DNA of 64,000 nucleotides from Bin87 sp965203195 (GTDB taxonomy: Bacteria; Chloroflexota; Dehalococcoidia; Lucifugimonadales; UBA3495). This document shows positions 35,998 through 45,005 of this stretch, piece by piece (position 1 is the first letter of the stretch; each line of letters begins with the position of its first letter). The stretch lies in NCBI GenBank assembly GCA_965203195.1, contig OZ241860.1, positions 2,480,001-2,544,000 on the forward strand, read 5' to 3'. The notes beneath the pieces are model-generated. The model did not search any database. It was not told the origin of the DNA and was given only the letters and a program-made list of their open reading frames with translations. A program made the translations under genes and the position numbers.

Positions 35998-37677
35998 ATG
36001 GCAGGGAAAACAGGGGCGGCGGCTCCCGTGAAAGTCGTGACCGTAGCGCAGATGCAGGCGCTTGAGGACGCTTCGGAACGGGCGGGCGTCAGCAAGGATA
36101 CGCTGATGGAGAACGCCGGGCTGGCTTGCGCCCGGCACATCCGCAGGCATCTGGGCGGCAGTGCCGGGCGGCGCATTGTCGTCCTGACCGGCCCCGGCAA
36201 CAACGGGGCCGACGGGCTGGTGGCCGCCCGCCATCTGCGGCGCCGGGGGGCCGAGGTCTGCTGCTATATCGTTGGCGGGCGCCCGGATGCTGACCCCAAG
36301 ATGGATGCCGCTCGAGATGCCGGCGTGTCCGTTCTGGATGCCGCCGCCGACCCCGGTTTGGCCGCCCTGGACGCGCGGCTGTCGCAATGCGATGTCGTAG
36401 TTGACGCCATTCTTGGGGCCGGCCGCTACCGCCCGCCGGCGGGGGTAGTGGCGGCGGCAATCGCCCTGGTCAACCGACGCCGCCGGGCTAATGATGGACA
36501 CGGCTGGCGCATCATCGCCCTGGATTTGCCTACCGGCGTGCACCCGGATACCGGCGTGGCCGCCACCGACAGCATCGTGGCGGACATCACGCTGGCCCTG
36601 TGTTGCCCCAAGTGGGGCATTGCGGGCTTTCCGGGGGCGGAGTACGCGGGCCGGATTTCCGTTCTGGACATCGGGCTGCCGGCGGCGGCAATGGGAGCCG
36701 CCGGCGGGCTGACCGCCGACTGGATGACGCCCAGCCTGGCGGCGGGGCTGCTGCCGGCCCGCCCCCTGGACGGGCACAAGGGAGCCTTCGGGCATCTGCT
36801 GGTGATAGCCGGCAGCCGCAACTATGTGGGGGCGGCGGCGCTGGCCTGCCGGGCGGCGCACCGGGCCGGGGCCGGCCTGGTGACCCTGGCGGCGCCGGCG
36901 TCTATCTATCCCATCCTGGCCGGCAAGCTTGACGAGACCATTCACCTGCCCCTGCCGGAGGATGTCGAGGGGGGCGTGGCGGCCGATGCCGCCGGCGTCA
37001 TCCGGGCGCGAATGGGCGCCTATTCCGCCCTGGCCGTGGGCTGCGGGATGGGGCAATCCGCCGGCGCGGTGGAATTTATGCGCCGCCTGCTGCGGTCCGT
37101 CAACGACAGGGAAGGCGGCGGGCGCGACGACAATAACAACCGCGCCGCGCGACTGCCGGCAGTGATAGACGCCGACGGGCTGAACAACCTGGCGCGCAAC
37201 CCAGACTGGCCGGGATTGCTGGGAGCGCCGGCCGTACTGACGCCCCATCCCGGAGAGATGGCAACCCTCACCGGGCAGGCGACGGCGGCGATACAGGCCG
37301 ACCGACCGGCTGTGGCGGCCCGTTACGCCGCCGCCTGGGGGCAAACCGTCCTGCTCAAAGGCGCCTACAGTATCGTAACCGCCCCCGACGGCGGGCAGCG
37401 CATTCTGCCTTTCGCCAACCCGGCGCTGGCCGCCGGGGGGGCCGGCGATGTGCTGACGGGCATCATCGGCGGGCTGCTGGCGCAAGGGTTGCCGTCCCCG
37501 GACGCGGCGGCGCTGGGCGGCTACCTGCACGGCGCGGCGGGCGAACAGGCGCGGCGGACGATGGGCGAGGCGGGCGTCATTCCCAGTGATCTGCCGGACA
37601 GACTGCCGGGGCTGATGCGGGATTTGCGGACGGGGGATTTTCGGATGGAGGATTGGGGCGATGGCGGTTCTTACTGA
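35998..37677 (+). CDS. nnr: Bifunctional NAD(P)H-hydrate epimerase/dehydratase
   Basis: A 559-residue repair enzyme. The N-terminal half (YjeF_N, epimerase) has MQALEDASERAGV, LMENAG and LTGPGNNGADGLVAARHL. The C-terminal half (YjeF_C, ADP-dependent dehydratase, ribokinase fold) has HKGAFGHLLVIAGS, LTPHPGEMATL, VLLKGAYSIV and NPALAAGGAGDVLTGIIGGLLAQG. Together they restore hydrated NADH/NADPH. An Asn/Asp/Arg-rich insertion (NDREGGGRDDNNNRAA) lies in the dehydratase domain. The ATG at 35998 gives the usual N-terminus. It overlaps the next gene by 17 bp. Confidence 0.93.
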   Translation: MAGKTGAAAPVKVVTVAQMQALEDASERAGVSKDTLMENAGLACARHIRRHLGGSAGRRIVVLTGPGNNGADGLVAARHLRRRGAEVCCYIVGGRPDADPKMDAARDAGVSVLDAAADPGLAALDARLSQCDVVVDAILGAGRYRPPAGVVAAAIALVNRRRRANDGHGWRIIALDLPTGVHPDTGVAATDSIVADITLALCCPKWGIAGFPGAEYAGRISVLDIGLPAAAMGAAGGLTADWMTPSLAAGLLPARPLDGHKGAFGHLLVIAGSRNYVGAAALACRAAHRAGAGLVTLAAPASIYPILAGKLDETIHLPLPEDVEGGVAADAAGVIRARMGAYSALAVGCGMGQSAGAVEFMRRLLRSVNDREGGGRDDNNNRAARLPAVIDADGLNNLARNPDWPGLLGAPAVLTPHPGEMATLTGQATAAIQADRPAVAARYAAAWGQTVLLKGAYSIVTAPDGGQRILPFANPALAAGGAGDVLTGIIGGLLAQGLPSPDAAALGGYLHGAAGEQARRTMGEAGVIPSDLPDRLPGLMRDLRTGDFRMEDWGDGGSY

Positions 37678-38095
37678 CGAGCAGGTAGGGCGGCTGGCGG
37701 CGGCGCCCGTAGGCCATCTGGCTACGGCGGACGCCAGCGGGCGGCCTTATGTGACGCCTTTCTGCTTCGCCGGGGACGGGAAACGCATCTACTCGGTTCT
37801 GGATGGCAAGCCCAAGCGGGGGGCGCTGATGGGGCTACGCCGCGTCCGCAACATCATCGCCAACCCGCGGGTGTCGGTGGTCGTTGACCATTACGAACCG
37901 GACTGGGGCAAGTTGTGGTTCATCCTCATTCAAGGCCGGGCGGAGGTGCTGGAAACGGGGGCCGAGCGGGTTGCCGCCATTGCCATGCTCCGCGCCAAGT
38001 ATCCCCAGTACCGCACTATGGATATTGACGACAACCCGGTCATCAAAATCACACCGGAGCGGGTTACGGACTGGTCGGGTGCGCAGACGGCGTGA
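37661..38095 (+). CDS. PPOX-class (F420-type) flavin-fold oxidoreductase
   Basis: A 144-residue split-barrel protein. VGHLATADASGRPYVTPFCFA is the N-terminal beta-barrel signature. Then come KRGALMGLRRVRNIIANPRVSVVVDHYEPDW and RYPxYR-like KYPQYRTMDI, matching the PPOX family known from actinobacterial F420-dependent enzymes (Rv0121-like). It starts inside the end of nnr. Cofactor (FMN or F420) is not provable from sequence. Confidence 0.82.
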   Translation: MAVLTDEQVGRLAAAPVGHLATADASGRPYVTPFCFAGDGKRIYSVLDGKPKRGALMGLRRVRNIIANPRVSVVVDHYEPDWGKLWFILIQGRAEVLETGAERVAAIAMLRAKYPQYRTMDIDDNPVIKITPERVTDWSGAQTA

Positions 38096-38126
38096 AAGCC
38101 CAAGCCGCAAACTCGCGCGTACCCGC

Positions 38127-39127
38127 TTTCAGGTGTCGGGCAAGCCGAACCATCTGGGCTGGAGTTCCGGCGTGGCCAGATAGCGCTCCATGCCCAACCG
38201 CAGCAGTCCCAGCTTTCCCCACGAACACACCCGCCGCCGGAACCGCCACGACGCACGCCGCCCCGCCAGCAGCAGCAAACAGAAGGCTAATAACAACCCC
38301 ACCAGCATACGCCCCAGCCGCGCCGTGGTGGTTACCGTTCCCCCGATCCAGGGCGAAATACTGCTTGCCATCGCGAAAGCACTGCTCCGGCTGCATCCGT
38401 TTGCGATACTGCGCCACCGCCACCTTTGCGTCCGGCAGCGATGTTGCCAGATACCAGGGTTCCTGATGTCCCCGGCCCCAGTACAGTACCAGGCTCACCG
38501 TCACTACTCCATCGGAACGATACTGCGCTCCAGGCAGAAACACATAGCGACCGGGACGCAGGGGATACTTCCGCAGCAGTCCACGATAGCCGTCGGCGGT
38601 CCGGATGTGGACATTGCCTTTGAGTGGTGCCACATAGTCCACCGTGCGGCCGGTGTGGCGAGGCATTTCCGGTAGCCAGCGCAGCAGACTGGCGCGTCCG
38701 AAGCCCCGATCGGCCAGCAGCAGCGGACGGATAGCATCGAGCAGATTGCGCAGCAGGCGCGCGATAAAAGCCTCTTCCAGCCGGTTCTGCGACGGGTTCA
38801 GTTCATCGTAAGCAGTGGCCCAGGTGAGCAGGGGCAACACGCGCTTGCGGCCCAGGTCGGACCAGTCAATCATAATGGGCGTTTGGCCCTTGAGGCCGGC
38901 CAGTTGGCAGATGGCGGGCATCAGGGCGCATTGGGTTTGGATGGGGTCAAAGCGGGGGTTGTAGCGGAAGCGGAAGTAGCGCTGGCGTACTCTTTTGGGC
39001 AGACTTGGTGGTGGCTTTGGGGCAGTCCGGGCATCCGGGGCCGCGCCAGTTCGGAGCGGGCGAGGGCGCGGCGGTTGAGGATGGATACAGTGAGCAGGGC
39101 CAGGTTGGTACGCCTGGTGGCGCGCAT
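38127..39127 (-). pseudogene. IS4-like transposase, frameshifted
   Basis: Three minus-strand frames give one transposase. The N-terminus (MRATRRTNLALLTVSILNRR) is in one frame to about 39000. The core is in a second: LKGQTPIMIDWSDLGRKR (first Asp), LLADRGFGRASLLRWL (second Asp), YVAPLKGNVHI, WYLATSLPDAKVAVAQYRKR and MQPEQCFRDGKQYF (Glu). The C-terminus (LVGLLLAFCLLLLAGRR, YLATPELQPRW) is in a third after about 38350. Two frame breaks imply inactivity. It lies 257 bp from CRISPR-like repeats; nothing is recognised in 39128-39384. Confidence 0.75.
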
Positions 39128-39384
39128 TTGAGGCCGGTTGTGGCTGCGAAAGGCGGCGATGTGGTGATGCCATGGCATCGGTCGGCGGCTCCCGGGGTAT
39201 CGGAAGGTAGCTATACTGATACTTACTCGGAGCCGCCGGCTGTGGCAAGCGCCAACCCAAAGTGGGTACGCGCGAGCCCAATGAAAGTGTTGACGGGGAC
39301 GGGCGTATTTGGTAGATTGCCGCCAACAGGTCTCCATTATCCCCCTGGCGAATAAGATAGCAGGAGGCGTTATCAAAAGGCCAA

Positions 39385-39534
39385 GGATTCCCTCGCGTGT
39401 GCGGGGATGGACCCATCTGCACTGCCACCAGGATGATGACCACTGCGGTTCCCCCGCACACAGGGATAGATCGGCGGCTGGTCGACAAAGGGCTGGTGTC
39501 CAGCAGGTTCCCCCGCACACGCGGGGCTAGGTCC
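39385..39534 (+). CRISPR. Decayed type I-E-like CRISPR fragment, three repeats and two spacers
   Basis: Repeats lie at 39385-39413, 39447-39472 and 39506-39534, with spacers of exactly 33 bp (39414-39446 and 39473-39505). The best repeat begins GGTTCCCCCGCACACGCGGG and ends with a TAGGTCC-like tail; its CCCCCGC...GCGGGG stem is the I-E type. The first repeat differs at several bases and the second lacks two, so the array is decaying. No cas gene is in the window. Confidence 0.8.
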
Positions 39535-39597
39535 TGTCCACCCCACCAGGGGCTTGGAGCTGAACGGACGCAACACGGCAAAGGAGGATTGAACCAG

Positions 39598-40760
39598 ATG
39601 AAAGCAATGATCAGAGTGACGATGGCAATAGCGCCGTTGTTGCTGATGGCAATGGGGGTTTTCGGTGTGTCCGTTGTGTACGGACAGGGAGACCCGGTCA
39701 AAAAGCATCACGTTGTGGTGGACGCGGGGGGGGGGGCAGCAACGGAGCGGAGATTGAGGACGACCACATTGTTCAGGGCTTTCCCGCGCCGGGCAATCAG
39801 CGGGCAAGGAACAATGGACAGCCGGGAGAAGCGGTTGTAACCTGGAATACGGTTACAGGCGCAGAGGGGTATCGTGTGGGATGGCTGAACCACAACGATT
39901 TCCAAAGCGCGGGCGCACAGTGGCTGGAACGTTTCACTTTTGTAAATCTTCCCAGCCACCGAGCGGAATACCGCATTGCCAGAATGACTCCCGGAGATGA
40001 GTACTGGTTCATTGTGGCAACGCGTCATTCCAACGGACAGGTGCAGTGGCCCGGTCAATGGATTGAAAAGTTTGCGGTGACGGATGCGCCGGCAAACGCA
40101 TTTTGCCCGGTTGGCAATCCGCAACTACAGCCAACTGCAACGCCGCAACCGCAACCAACCGCAACGCCGCAACCACAGCCAACCGCTACTCCCCGACCGC
40201 AGCCAACCGCAACGCCGCAACCGCAACCAACCGCAACGCCACGACCACAGCCAACCGCTACTCCCCGACCGCAGCCAACCGCAACGCCGCAACCGCAACC
40301 AACCGCAACGCCACGACCACAGCCAACCGCAACGCCGCAACCGCAGACAACGAATCACCGCGCAAGTTTGCTGCGGCTGGTCAATGATGAACGTCGCAAA
40401 CATTCCAAACAGGCACTGGTTGAAAGCAGTTCTCTCAACGAAACTGCTCAAAAACAAGCCAATACCTATGGGGTGAGCTGTTTCTCATTCAGGTACGATG
40501 ATCCTCTCAATAGCTGGGTGCCAATTGGGACGCAGGGGATCACACTGTTTTGGGAGATTGACAATTCCACTTACGACCCACTGTGCTGGATTCGTTCTAC
40601 GAGTAAAGGCACAGTGGAGCAAATGGCCGAACACATTGCAAGCGCAATGCAGAAACCTAATTTGCGACGGGCTCTGCTTGCGGATCACCGAAGAGAAATC
40701 GGAATGGGCATCCATAAGGATTCTCATGGCTATGTCCACATTGTGCTATTGCTGAGATAG
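39598..40760 (+). CDS. Secreted FnIII/CAP-domain protein, frame broken at an 11-G tract
   Basis: A signal peptide (MKAMIRVTMAIAPLLLMAMG, cleavage near VYGQ) starts at 39598 after AAGGAGG. The frame is lost at eleven consecutive G (39726-39736). In the next frame the protein continues GSNGAEIEDDHIVQGF, an FnIII-like domain (AVVTWNTVTGAEGYRVGW, YWFIVATRHSNGQ), a long PQPTAT linker, and a CAP/SCP domain (LLRLVNDERRKHSKQAL, LNETAQKQANTY) to 40760. One added G or two lost would restore about 388 codons. It may be a phase-variable gene, a mutation or a sequencing error. It sits between two CRISPR fragments. Confidence 0.75.
40127..40345 (+). repeat. In-frame tandem repeat encoding the PQPTAT linker
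   Basis: About nine degenerate 24-bp units such as CCAACCGCAACGCCGCAACC, each coding a variant of PQPTATPQ or PRPQPTAT. Repeat number could change by slippage without shifting the frame. It is coding sequence, not CRISPR. Confidence 0.75.
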
Positions 40761-40812
40761 CGCATGGGCGGGGAGTTGCTCCGCCCGCCTACCAGCGGTT
40801 TGGAAGTGTATG

Positions 40813-40899
40813 GGTTCCTCCGCACACGCGGGATAGACCCATCACTACATCAGCATTGGGGACATCCATCCCGATTCCCCCGCACACGCGGGATAAACC
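40813..40899 (+). CRISPR. Decayed type I-E-like CRISPR fragment, two repeats and one spacer
   Basis: Repeats at 40813-40839 and 40873-40899 (cores CGCACACGCGGGATA) flank a 33-bp spacer (40840-40872). They are the same repeat family and orientation as the fragment 1.3 kb upstream, so the two are probably halves of one former array separated by the CAP gene. Confidence 0.75.
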
Positions 40900-40972
40900 A
40901 GCTGCCTCCGCCCGCGGAGGCAGCCGGCTGATGACGGGCGGTGGTTACGGAGCAATGTGACCAGGCGACGCC

Positions 40973-41000
40973 GTGGCTTGCCGGAGCTTTAGGGTATAAT
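40973..41000 (+). promoter_or_regulatory. Possible promoter of the aldolase cluster
   Basis: A perfect TATAAT (40995-41000) lies 30 bp before the aldolase ATG. The best -35 at proper distance is weak (GTGGCT, 40973-40978, 16 bp). Confidence 0.42.
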
Positions 41001-41029
41001 GCTAGGCATCTGCTTACGGGAGTGCCCTT

Positions 41030-41722
41030 ATGCCGGAGCAATGGGACGAACAGCGCCGGGAACTTGCCGAAGCCACCCGCGAAATGTACCGCCGGGGGCT
41101 GGTAGGCGCCTATTCCGGGAACACCAGCCTGCGCCTGACCGGCGCCGGGGACGAAGGGCTGCTGCTAGTCACGCCAACCCATCATCCTTACTACCGCCTG
41201 CAACCCGAGGAACTGGTGGTGGTCAATCTGGACGGCGAACCCGTGGACAGCGAATCCCTGAATGGCAAACCCGCATCGTCCGGCGGGATGCGTCCGTCCT
41301 CGGAAACGCGGCTGCACCTGGAAATCTATCGGCGCCGCGCTGATGTGCGGGCGGTGGCGCACACGCATTCCATCTACGCATCGGCGGCGGCGGTAGTGGG
41401 GCGGGATATTCCGCCGCTGATTGACGAAATGCTGCTGACCATCGGCGGCCCGGTCAAGGTCAGCGCCTACGCCTTTCCCGGCACCCAGGAGCTGGCCGAA
41501 GCCGCCTATGCCGCCCTGGGCGACCGCAACGCCGCCTTGCTCCGCAACCACGGCGTAGTCGGCGTGGGACCGGATATTTGGGAGGCGCTGGAAGTCTGCG
41601 ACCTGGTGGAACGGCTGGCGCAGATCTTTGTGCTGGCGCGCAATTTCGGGCCCCGCGCCGCCGCCAGTCTGCCCGATGACGCCATCGCCGCCGAGCTGGA
41701 AATGTTCCGCCGCCAGGGTTAG
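41030..41722 (+). CDS. Class II aldolase/adducin family protein
   Basis: A 230-residue metal-dependent aldolase of the L-fuculose-phosphate aldolase type, expected to cleave a sugar phosphate or related acid. GAYSGNTSLRL is the N-terminal phosphate-binding region. Zinc ligands are in AVAHTHSIYA (two His) and LLRNHGVVGVG (His). The catalytic acid is probably the Glu in SSETRLHLEIY. Length is typical (210-250). Followed by an epimerase-like and a nucleoside hydrolase gene on the same strand, probably one transcript. Substrate unknown. Confidence 0.88.
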   Translation: MPEQWDEQRRELAEATREMYRRGLVGAYSGNTSLRLTGAGDEGLLLVTPTHHPYYRLQPEELVVVNLDGEPVDSESLNGKPASSGGMRPSSETRLHLEIYRRRADVRAVAHTHSIYASAAAVVGRDIPPLIDEMLLTIGGPVKVSAYAFPGTQELAEAAYAALGDRNAALLRNHGVVGVGPDIWEALEVCDLVERLAQIFVLARNFGPRAAASLPDDAIAAELEMFRRQG

Positions 41723-41789
41723 CCGGCCCGCCCGGACCGCGCGGCCCGCCGGTCAGCCAACCCGACACTGCTGCCAGGCGCTCTCCGCT

Positions 41790-42950
41790 ATGACTACGCC
41801 TTCACTATCCCGCCGCGCTGCGCCGGCCCTGAACAGCAGGGCCCGGGACAATGAGTCGCCGGTGATTGCCGTTGCCGGCGCCGCCTCGGCCGGGGCCGAC
41901 CGCCTGCTTCATTATCTGGAAAACGCGCTGCCCGACTGCTGGTTTGTAACCTTTGACGGGCGTTCCCTGCTGCGGCCGGCGCCGCGCGTGTCGGCGTACC
42001 GCCTGGAAATCAGCCGGGAAGCGGACTCGTCCCTGCTCACTTCCCTGCGCTGGACGCAAGACACGGCGCACCCGGAATACGGCGGCGTCATATCCATTGC
42101 CGATGTGCCGGATGTTATCTCGGACCGGGCCTGGGATGAGGTGATGGTCAGCCACCGCATCACCGCCGCCGATGTGGCGGATGTGATGAGTATGCAGGGC
42201 GTCGATTCGCTCATTTATATGGGCAGTCATTATGACGGGCCGGAGGCGGAGCAGTTTCTCCGGGCGACGCCCTACTGGATGCAGGCGGCGCAGAATGCCC
42301 GCGTGCGCCGGTTCGTGTATCTGTCGGACTACCGGGTTTATGGCGTGCGGCCCGACAACCCGGTGCCGCTTACCGAGCAGACGCCAACCCGTCCGCTGCC
42401 TGCCCACCGGGAGTTGCTGGAGGCCGAGCCGAGTACGGAGGACAGGGCCGGCGCCGGCGACGCCGGTATGTCCGTGGCGACGCTGCGCACGGCTATGGTC
42501 GTGGGGCCGGGCGGTTCCAGCCCGGTGGCGCGGGAACTGCTGCTCCCTGCCATCGGCAGCGGCAAGGGCGGGGACAGGGGAAAGAGCCAAGAGAAGGAGC
42601 CGCGCTTGCAGTTCCTGCATGAATATGACCTGGCGCGGGCCATAGTGGCCGCCATTGAGCATAATGTTGACGGGGTTTATAACCTGGCCGGCGGCGGGCT
42701 GGTGGCCCTGTCCGATGTAATGGGCTTCGCCCGGACCACGCAGAAGGGCGGGCGTCACGCCGCGTTGCAGAAGGAGGCGGGGCGCGCCCGGCGCGGCGGC
42801 GGCAATATCGCCCGGCATACGATGATTGCCAGCGTGGCCAAGTTCAGGCAGGCGGCGCGGTTCCGGTTCCGGTATTCCTCGGAACAGGCGGCGCGGGCCT
42901 ATTGTCATTCCGTGCTGCTGGAACCGGACGACCCCAACCGCTACGCCTGA
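41790..42950 (+). CDS. NAD-dependent epimerase/dehydratase-like protein (atypical extended SDR)
   Basis: A 386-residue protein with an extended-SDR outline. PVIAVAGAASAGADRLLHYL replaces the usual GxxGxxG, VDSLIYMGSHYDG is the NxxG-like strand, and FVYLSDYRVYGVRPDNPVPLTEQ is the active-site Ser/Tyr region, though the normal YxxxK lysine is not evident. RTAMVVGPGGSSPVARELL and VYNLAGGGLVALSDVMG match sugar-nucleotide epimerases. The loss of key residues suggests a non-catalytic or altered role. A Gly/Asp insertion (EDRAGAGDAG) is present. Confidence 0.72.
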   Translation: MTTPSLSRRAAPALNSRARDNESPVIAVAGAASAGADRLLHYLENALPDCWFVTFDGRSLLRPAPRVSAYRLEISREADSSLLTSLRWTQDTAHPEYGGVISIADVPDVISDRAWDEVMVSHRITAADVADVMSMQGVDSLIYMGSHYDGPEAEQFLRATPYWMQAAQNARVRRFVYLSDYRVYGVRPDNPVPLTEQTPTRPLPAHRELLEAEPSTEDRAGAGDAGMSVATLRTAMVVGPGGSSPVARELLLPAIGSGKGGDRGKSQEKEPRLQFLHEYDLARAIVAAIEHNVDGVYNLAGGGLVALSDVMGFARTTQKGGRHAALQKEAGRARRGGGNIARHTMIASVAKFRQAARFRFRYSSEQAARAYCHSVLLEPDDPNRYA

Positions 42951-42957
42951 TCTGCCT

Positions 42958-43986
42958 ATGCCTGAACTGCCGGACAATGCGCCGGCGCCGGCCGCAGCAC
43001 CGGCCCCGGTTCCCGTAATTATTGACACCGACCCGGGCGTTGACGACGCTCTGGCCATTCTGATGGCCCTGGCGGCGCCGGCGTTGAATGTGATTGGCGT
43101 GACGGCCACCGCCGGCAATGTGCCGCTGGCCCGCGCCACCCGCAATGCGCTGGCCCTGCTGGAATACGCCGAGCGGGGCGACATTCCGGTGTATCGCGGC
43201 GCGGCCCGGCCGGTGCGCGGACGGTATGCCTATGCCCGCGAGGTTCATTCCGCCGCCGGGCTGACTTATCCGATACCCGAGCCGACGACAGCGGCGGCGG
43301 GAACGGGCGCCGTGTCCTATCTGGCGGAAACGCTGCGGGCGCGGCCGGGCGAGGTGGTGGTCATTGCCCTAGGGCCGCTGACCAATCTGGCGCGGCTGCT
43401 GCGCCGGCATCCCGACGCCCTGCCGGGGGCGGCGCGCATCATCATAATGGGCGGCGCGGTGAATGCGCCGGGCAATGTTACGCCCGCTGCCGAGTTCAAT
43501 TTTTACAGCGACCCCACGGCGGCGCGCATCGTTGTGGAGTCGGGTCTGCCGATGACGCTGGTGGACCTGGGGGCCTGCCGGCAGGTGTACCTGGCGCGGG
43601 CAGATGGCGATGACATCGGCGTCGGAACTGGCGACGACGGCATCGGAGCCGGAAGCGGCAACGGCGGAGCCGGCGGTCGGAGGGCCACGCTGGCGGCGGG
43701 GCTGCTGGCGGGCTGGTTCCGCAGAGACCCGGCGCGGGAACGGTTTCACCTGTATGATCCGCTGGCGGTCATTGCCGCTCTGGAGCCGGCGATACTCCGG
43801 CTGCGTCCGGTTACGCTGGCGATTGACGACGCCGATGTCACCGGCGAGGCCGGGTTTTGGGGGCGGTGCCGGGTAGTTGACGAAAACGCCGGCCCGGTGT
43901 CGGTGGCGGCGCCCGATGGCGTGGACAGCGCGGCGGCGCTGGCGGCAATCCGCAGCCTGCTGGCCGGCGGCGTGGCGGAGGGATGA
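42958..43986 (+). CDS. Inosine-uridine preferring nucleoside hydrolase family protein
   Basis: A 342-residue enzyme that hydrolyses the N-glycosidic bond of nucleosides. The calcium-binding motif DTDPGVDD (23-30) is intact, as are VIGVTATAGN, VVIALGPLTNLARLL, IIIMGGAV and FNFYSDPTAARIV; the catalytic His region reads FHLYDPLAVIAAL. A Gly/Asp-rich insertion of about 30 residues (ADGDDIGVGTGDDGIGAGSG and beyond) lies between conserved segments. The ATG is seven bases after the previous stop, so co-expression is likely. Confidence 0.9.
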   Translation: MPELPDNAPAPAAAPAPVPVIIDTDPGVDDALAILMALAAPALNVIGVTATAGNVPLARATRNALALLEYAERGDIPVYRGAARPVRGRYAYAREVHSAAGLTYPIPEPTTAAAGTGAVSYLAETLRARPGEVVVIALGPLTNLARLLRRHPDALPGAARIIIMGGAVNAPGNVTPAAEFNFYSDPTAARIVVESGLPMTLVDLGACRQVYLARADGDDIGVGTGDDGIGAGSGNGGAGGRRATLAAGLLAGWFRRDPARERFHLYDPLAVIAALEPAILRLRPVTLAIDDADVTGEAGFWGRCRVVDENAGPVSVAAPDGVDSAAALAAIRSLLAGGVAEG

Positions 43987-44243
43987 CGGGGCTCTGTTGC
44001 GGATTCCGTCCGGGCGGCCGGTGGTTCCGTGGCAGATGCGCCGCCGGAATGCGGGGCTGGTCTGCGGGGCAGCGAAGCCCGTGGCGGCGGTGGCGAAAAG
44101 GCGTGGTTGCAGTGGTTACAAAGGCGTTACATTGGGGCAAAAATGGCGTAACAAGCTGCTGGCAGAATGGGGTTCATCGGAAATACGGGCGGCCTCAAAA
44201 CGGGTGGCCTCCGTAGCGAAACTTTTGGGGAGATTGACTGAAA

Positions 44244-44396
44244 ATGATTGCCATTGCCGCCGGTGCCGCTTTTGTTGGACTTTTCGCCCTTTGGGTAATC
44301 GTGCCGCGTTTCATCCTGAGCCGGCGCGGGAATGCGACTCCGCAGGCTGGGGCGGCGATGCCGCAGGAGGAGCTGGCGCCGCAGGCCGCCGACTAG
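44244..44396 (+). CDS. Small single-helix membrane protein
   Basis: A 50-residue frame: MIAIAAGAAFVGLFALWVIV forms one transmembrane helix, followed by PRFILSRRGN and a Gln/Ala/Pro tail ending QEELAPQAAD. A GGGGAG lies 10-15 bases upstream of the ATG. Positive residues after the helix suggest N-out orientation. No family known. The stretch 43987-44243 and the rest to 44700 show no other gene I can support. Confidence 0.5.
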   Translation: MIAIAAGAAFVGLFALWVIVPRFILSRRGNATPQAGAAMPQEELAPQAAD

Positions 44397-44702
44397 CGTG
44401 GCAGTGCCCGGCCAGCCGGCGGGGCGATGCCAACAGGCCGGACCGGAGGCGGAACACAGGCCGAACGGCAAAGCGCCGGGGAGCAATCCCCGGTGCTTTC
44501 GTCATATCCGGCGCCGGCGCGGCCCTGGATACGGGGGCGTGCGCCATCGCTTTACAGCGCGACGCTTACTGATCAGGCGGGCAGGATGCCCGGATGCCGG
44601 CGGGCGCCGAAATGACGCGTATTTGACGACACGCCCCAAAAAGACACGCTGCCCGGCTTGCCCCACCCGGCAGACGAGCAGTCCCGCGCCGCCGGGTCGG
44701 CA

Positions 44703-44830
44703 AGGCTATCGCATATGGATTTTGGTGAATTGGGACAGGATGCTGATGAGAAATCCATCGTCCCAACCCGCCCGTCTCGGCTGGGCACGCATACCCCCCG
44801 GCCGGCTTCCAACCGGGCCCAATTTGGCAT
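44703..44830 (-). mobile_element. Solo ISAs1-family end (remnant)
   Basis: Positions 44703-44774 match the left end of the intact ISAs1 element (4833 onward) with about four differences, including its terminal GCTATCGCATATGGATTTTG. On the minus strand it reads RAGWDDGFLISILSQFTKI, the last residues of that transposase. Similarity fades by about 44830. No right end follows, so this is a fossil of an older insertion. Confidence 0.8.
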
Positions 44831-44857
44831 TTTCAACACGCGCCGGCATCGGGTTTT
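44826..44857 (-). repeat. Short dispersed repeat (partner at 28547-28578)
   Basis: On the minus strand, core CGATGCCGGCGCGTGTTGAA, matching the sequence before trpA at all but a few positions. It directly adjoins the ISAs1 remnant. Confidence 0.5.
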
Positions 44858-44913
44858 CAGCCCCGCCGCGGATGCCAACACCACAACGCCCACGCCCCAC
44901 GCAGCGCCCATCC

Positions 44914-44942
44914 TTGACAGCCGGCGGCCGTCAATTTAGCAT
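44914..44942 (+). promoter_or_regulatory. Sigma-70-like promoter of the amidohydrolase gene
   Basis: A perfect TTGACA (44914-44919) and TAGCAT (44937-44942) are 17 bp apart, 63 bp before the ATG. A second -10-like TATACT at 44951 has no matching -35. Confidence 0.5.
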
Positions 44943-45005
44943 CCCCCAACTATACTGAACCCGCTATGCCGAACCGACTCAACCCTGCCACCTGCGAGGT
45001 ATCTG

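Noticed and set aside
40127..40345. CRISPR array in the CAP gene
   Set aside because: The repeat is continuous coding sequence for PQPTAT units with no spacers.
43877..44572. A 231-codon plus-strand frame after the nucleoside hydrolase gene
   Set aside because: It starts inside the hydrolase in another frame, has biased Arg/Trp composition and no motif; the small membrane ORF at 44244 fits better.
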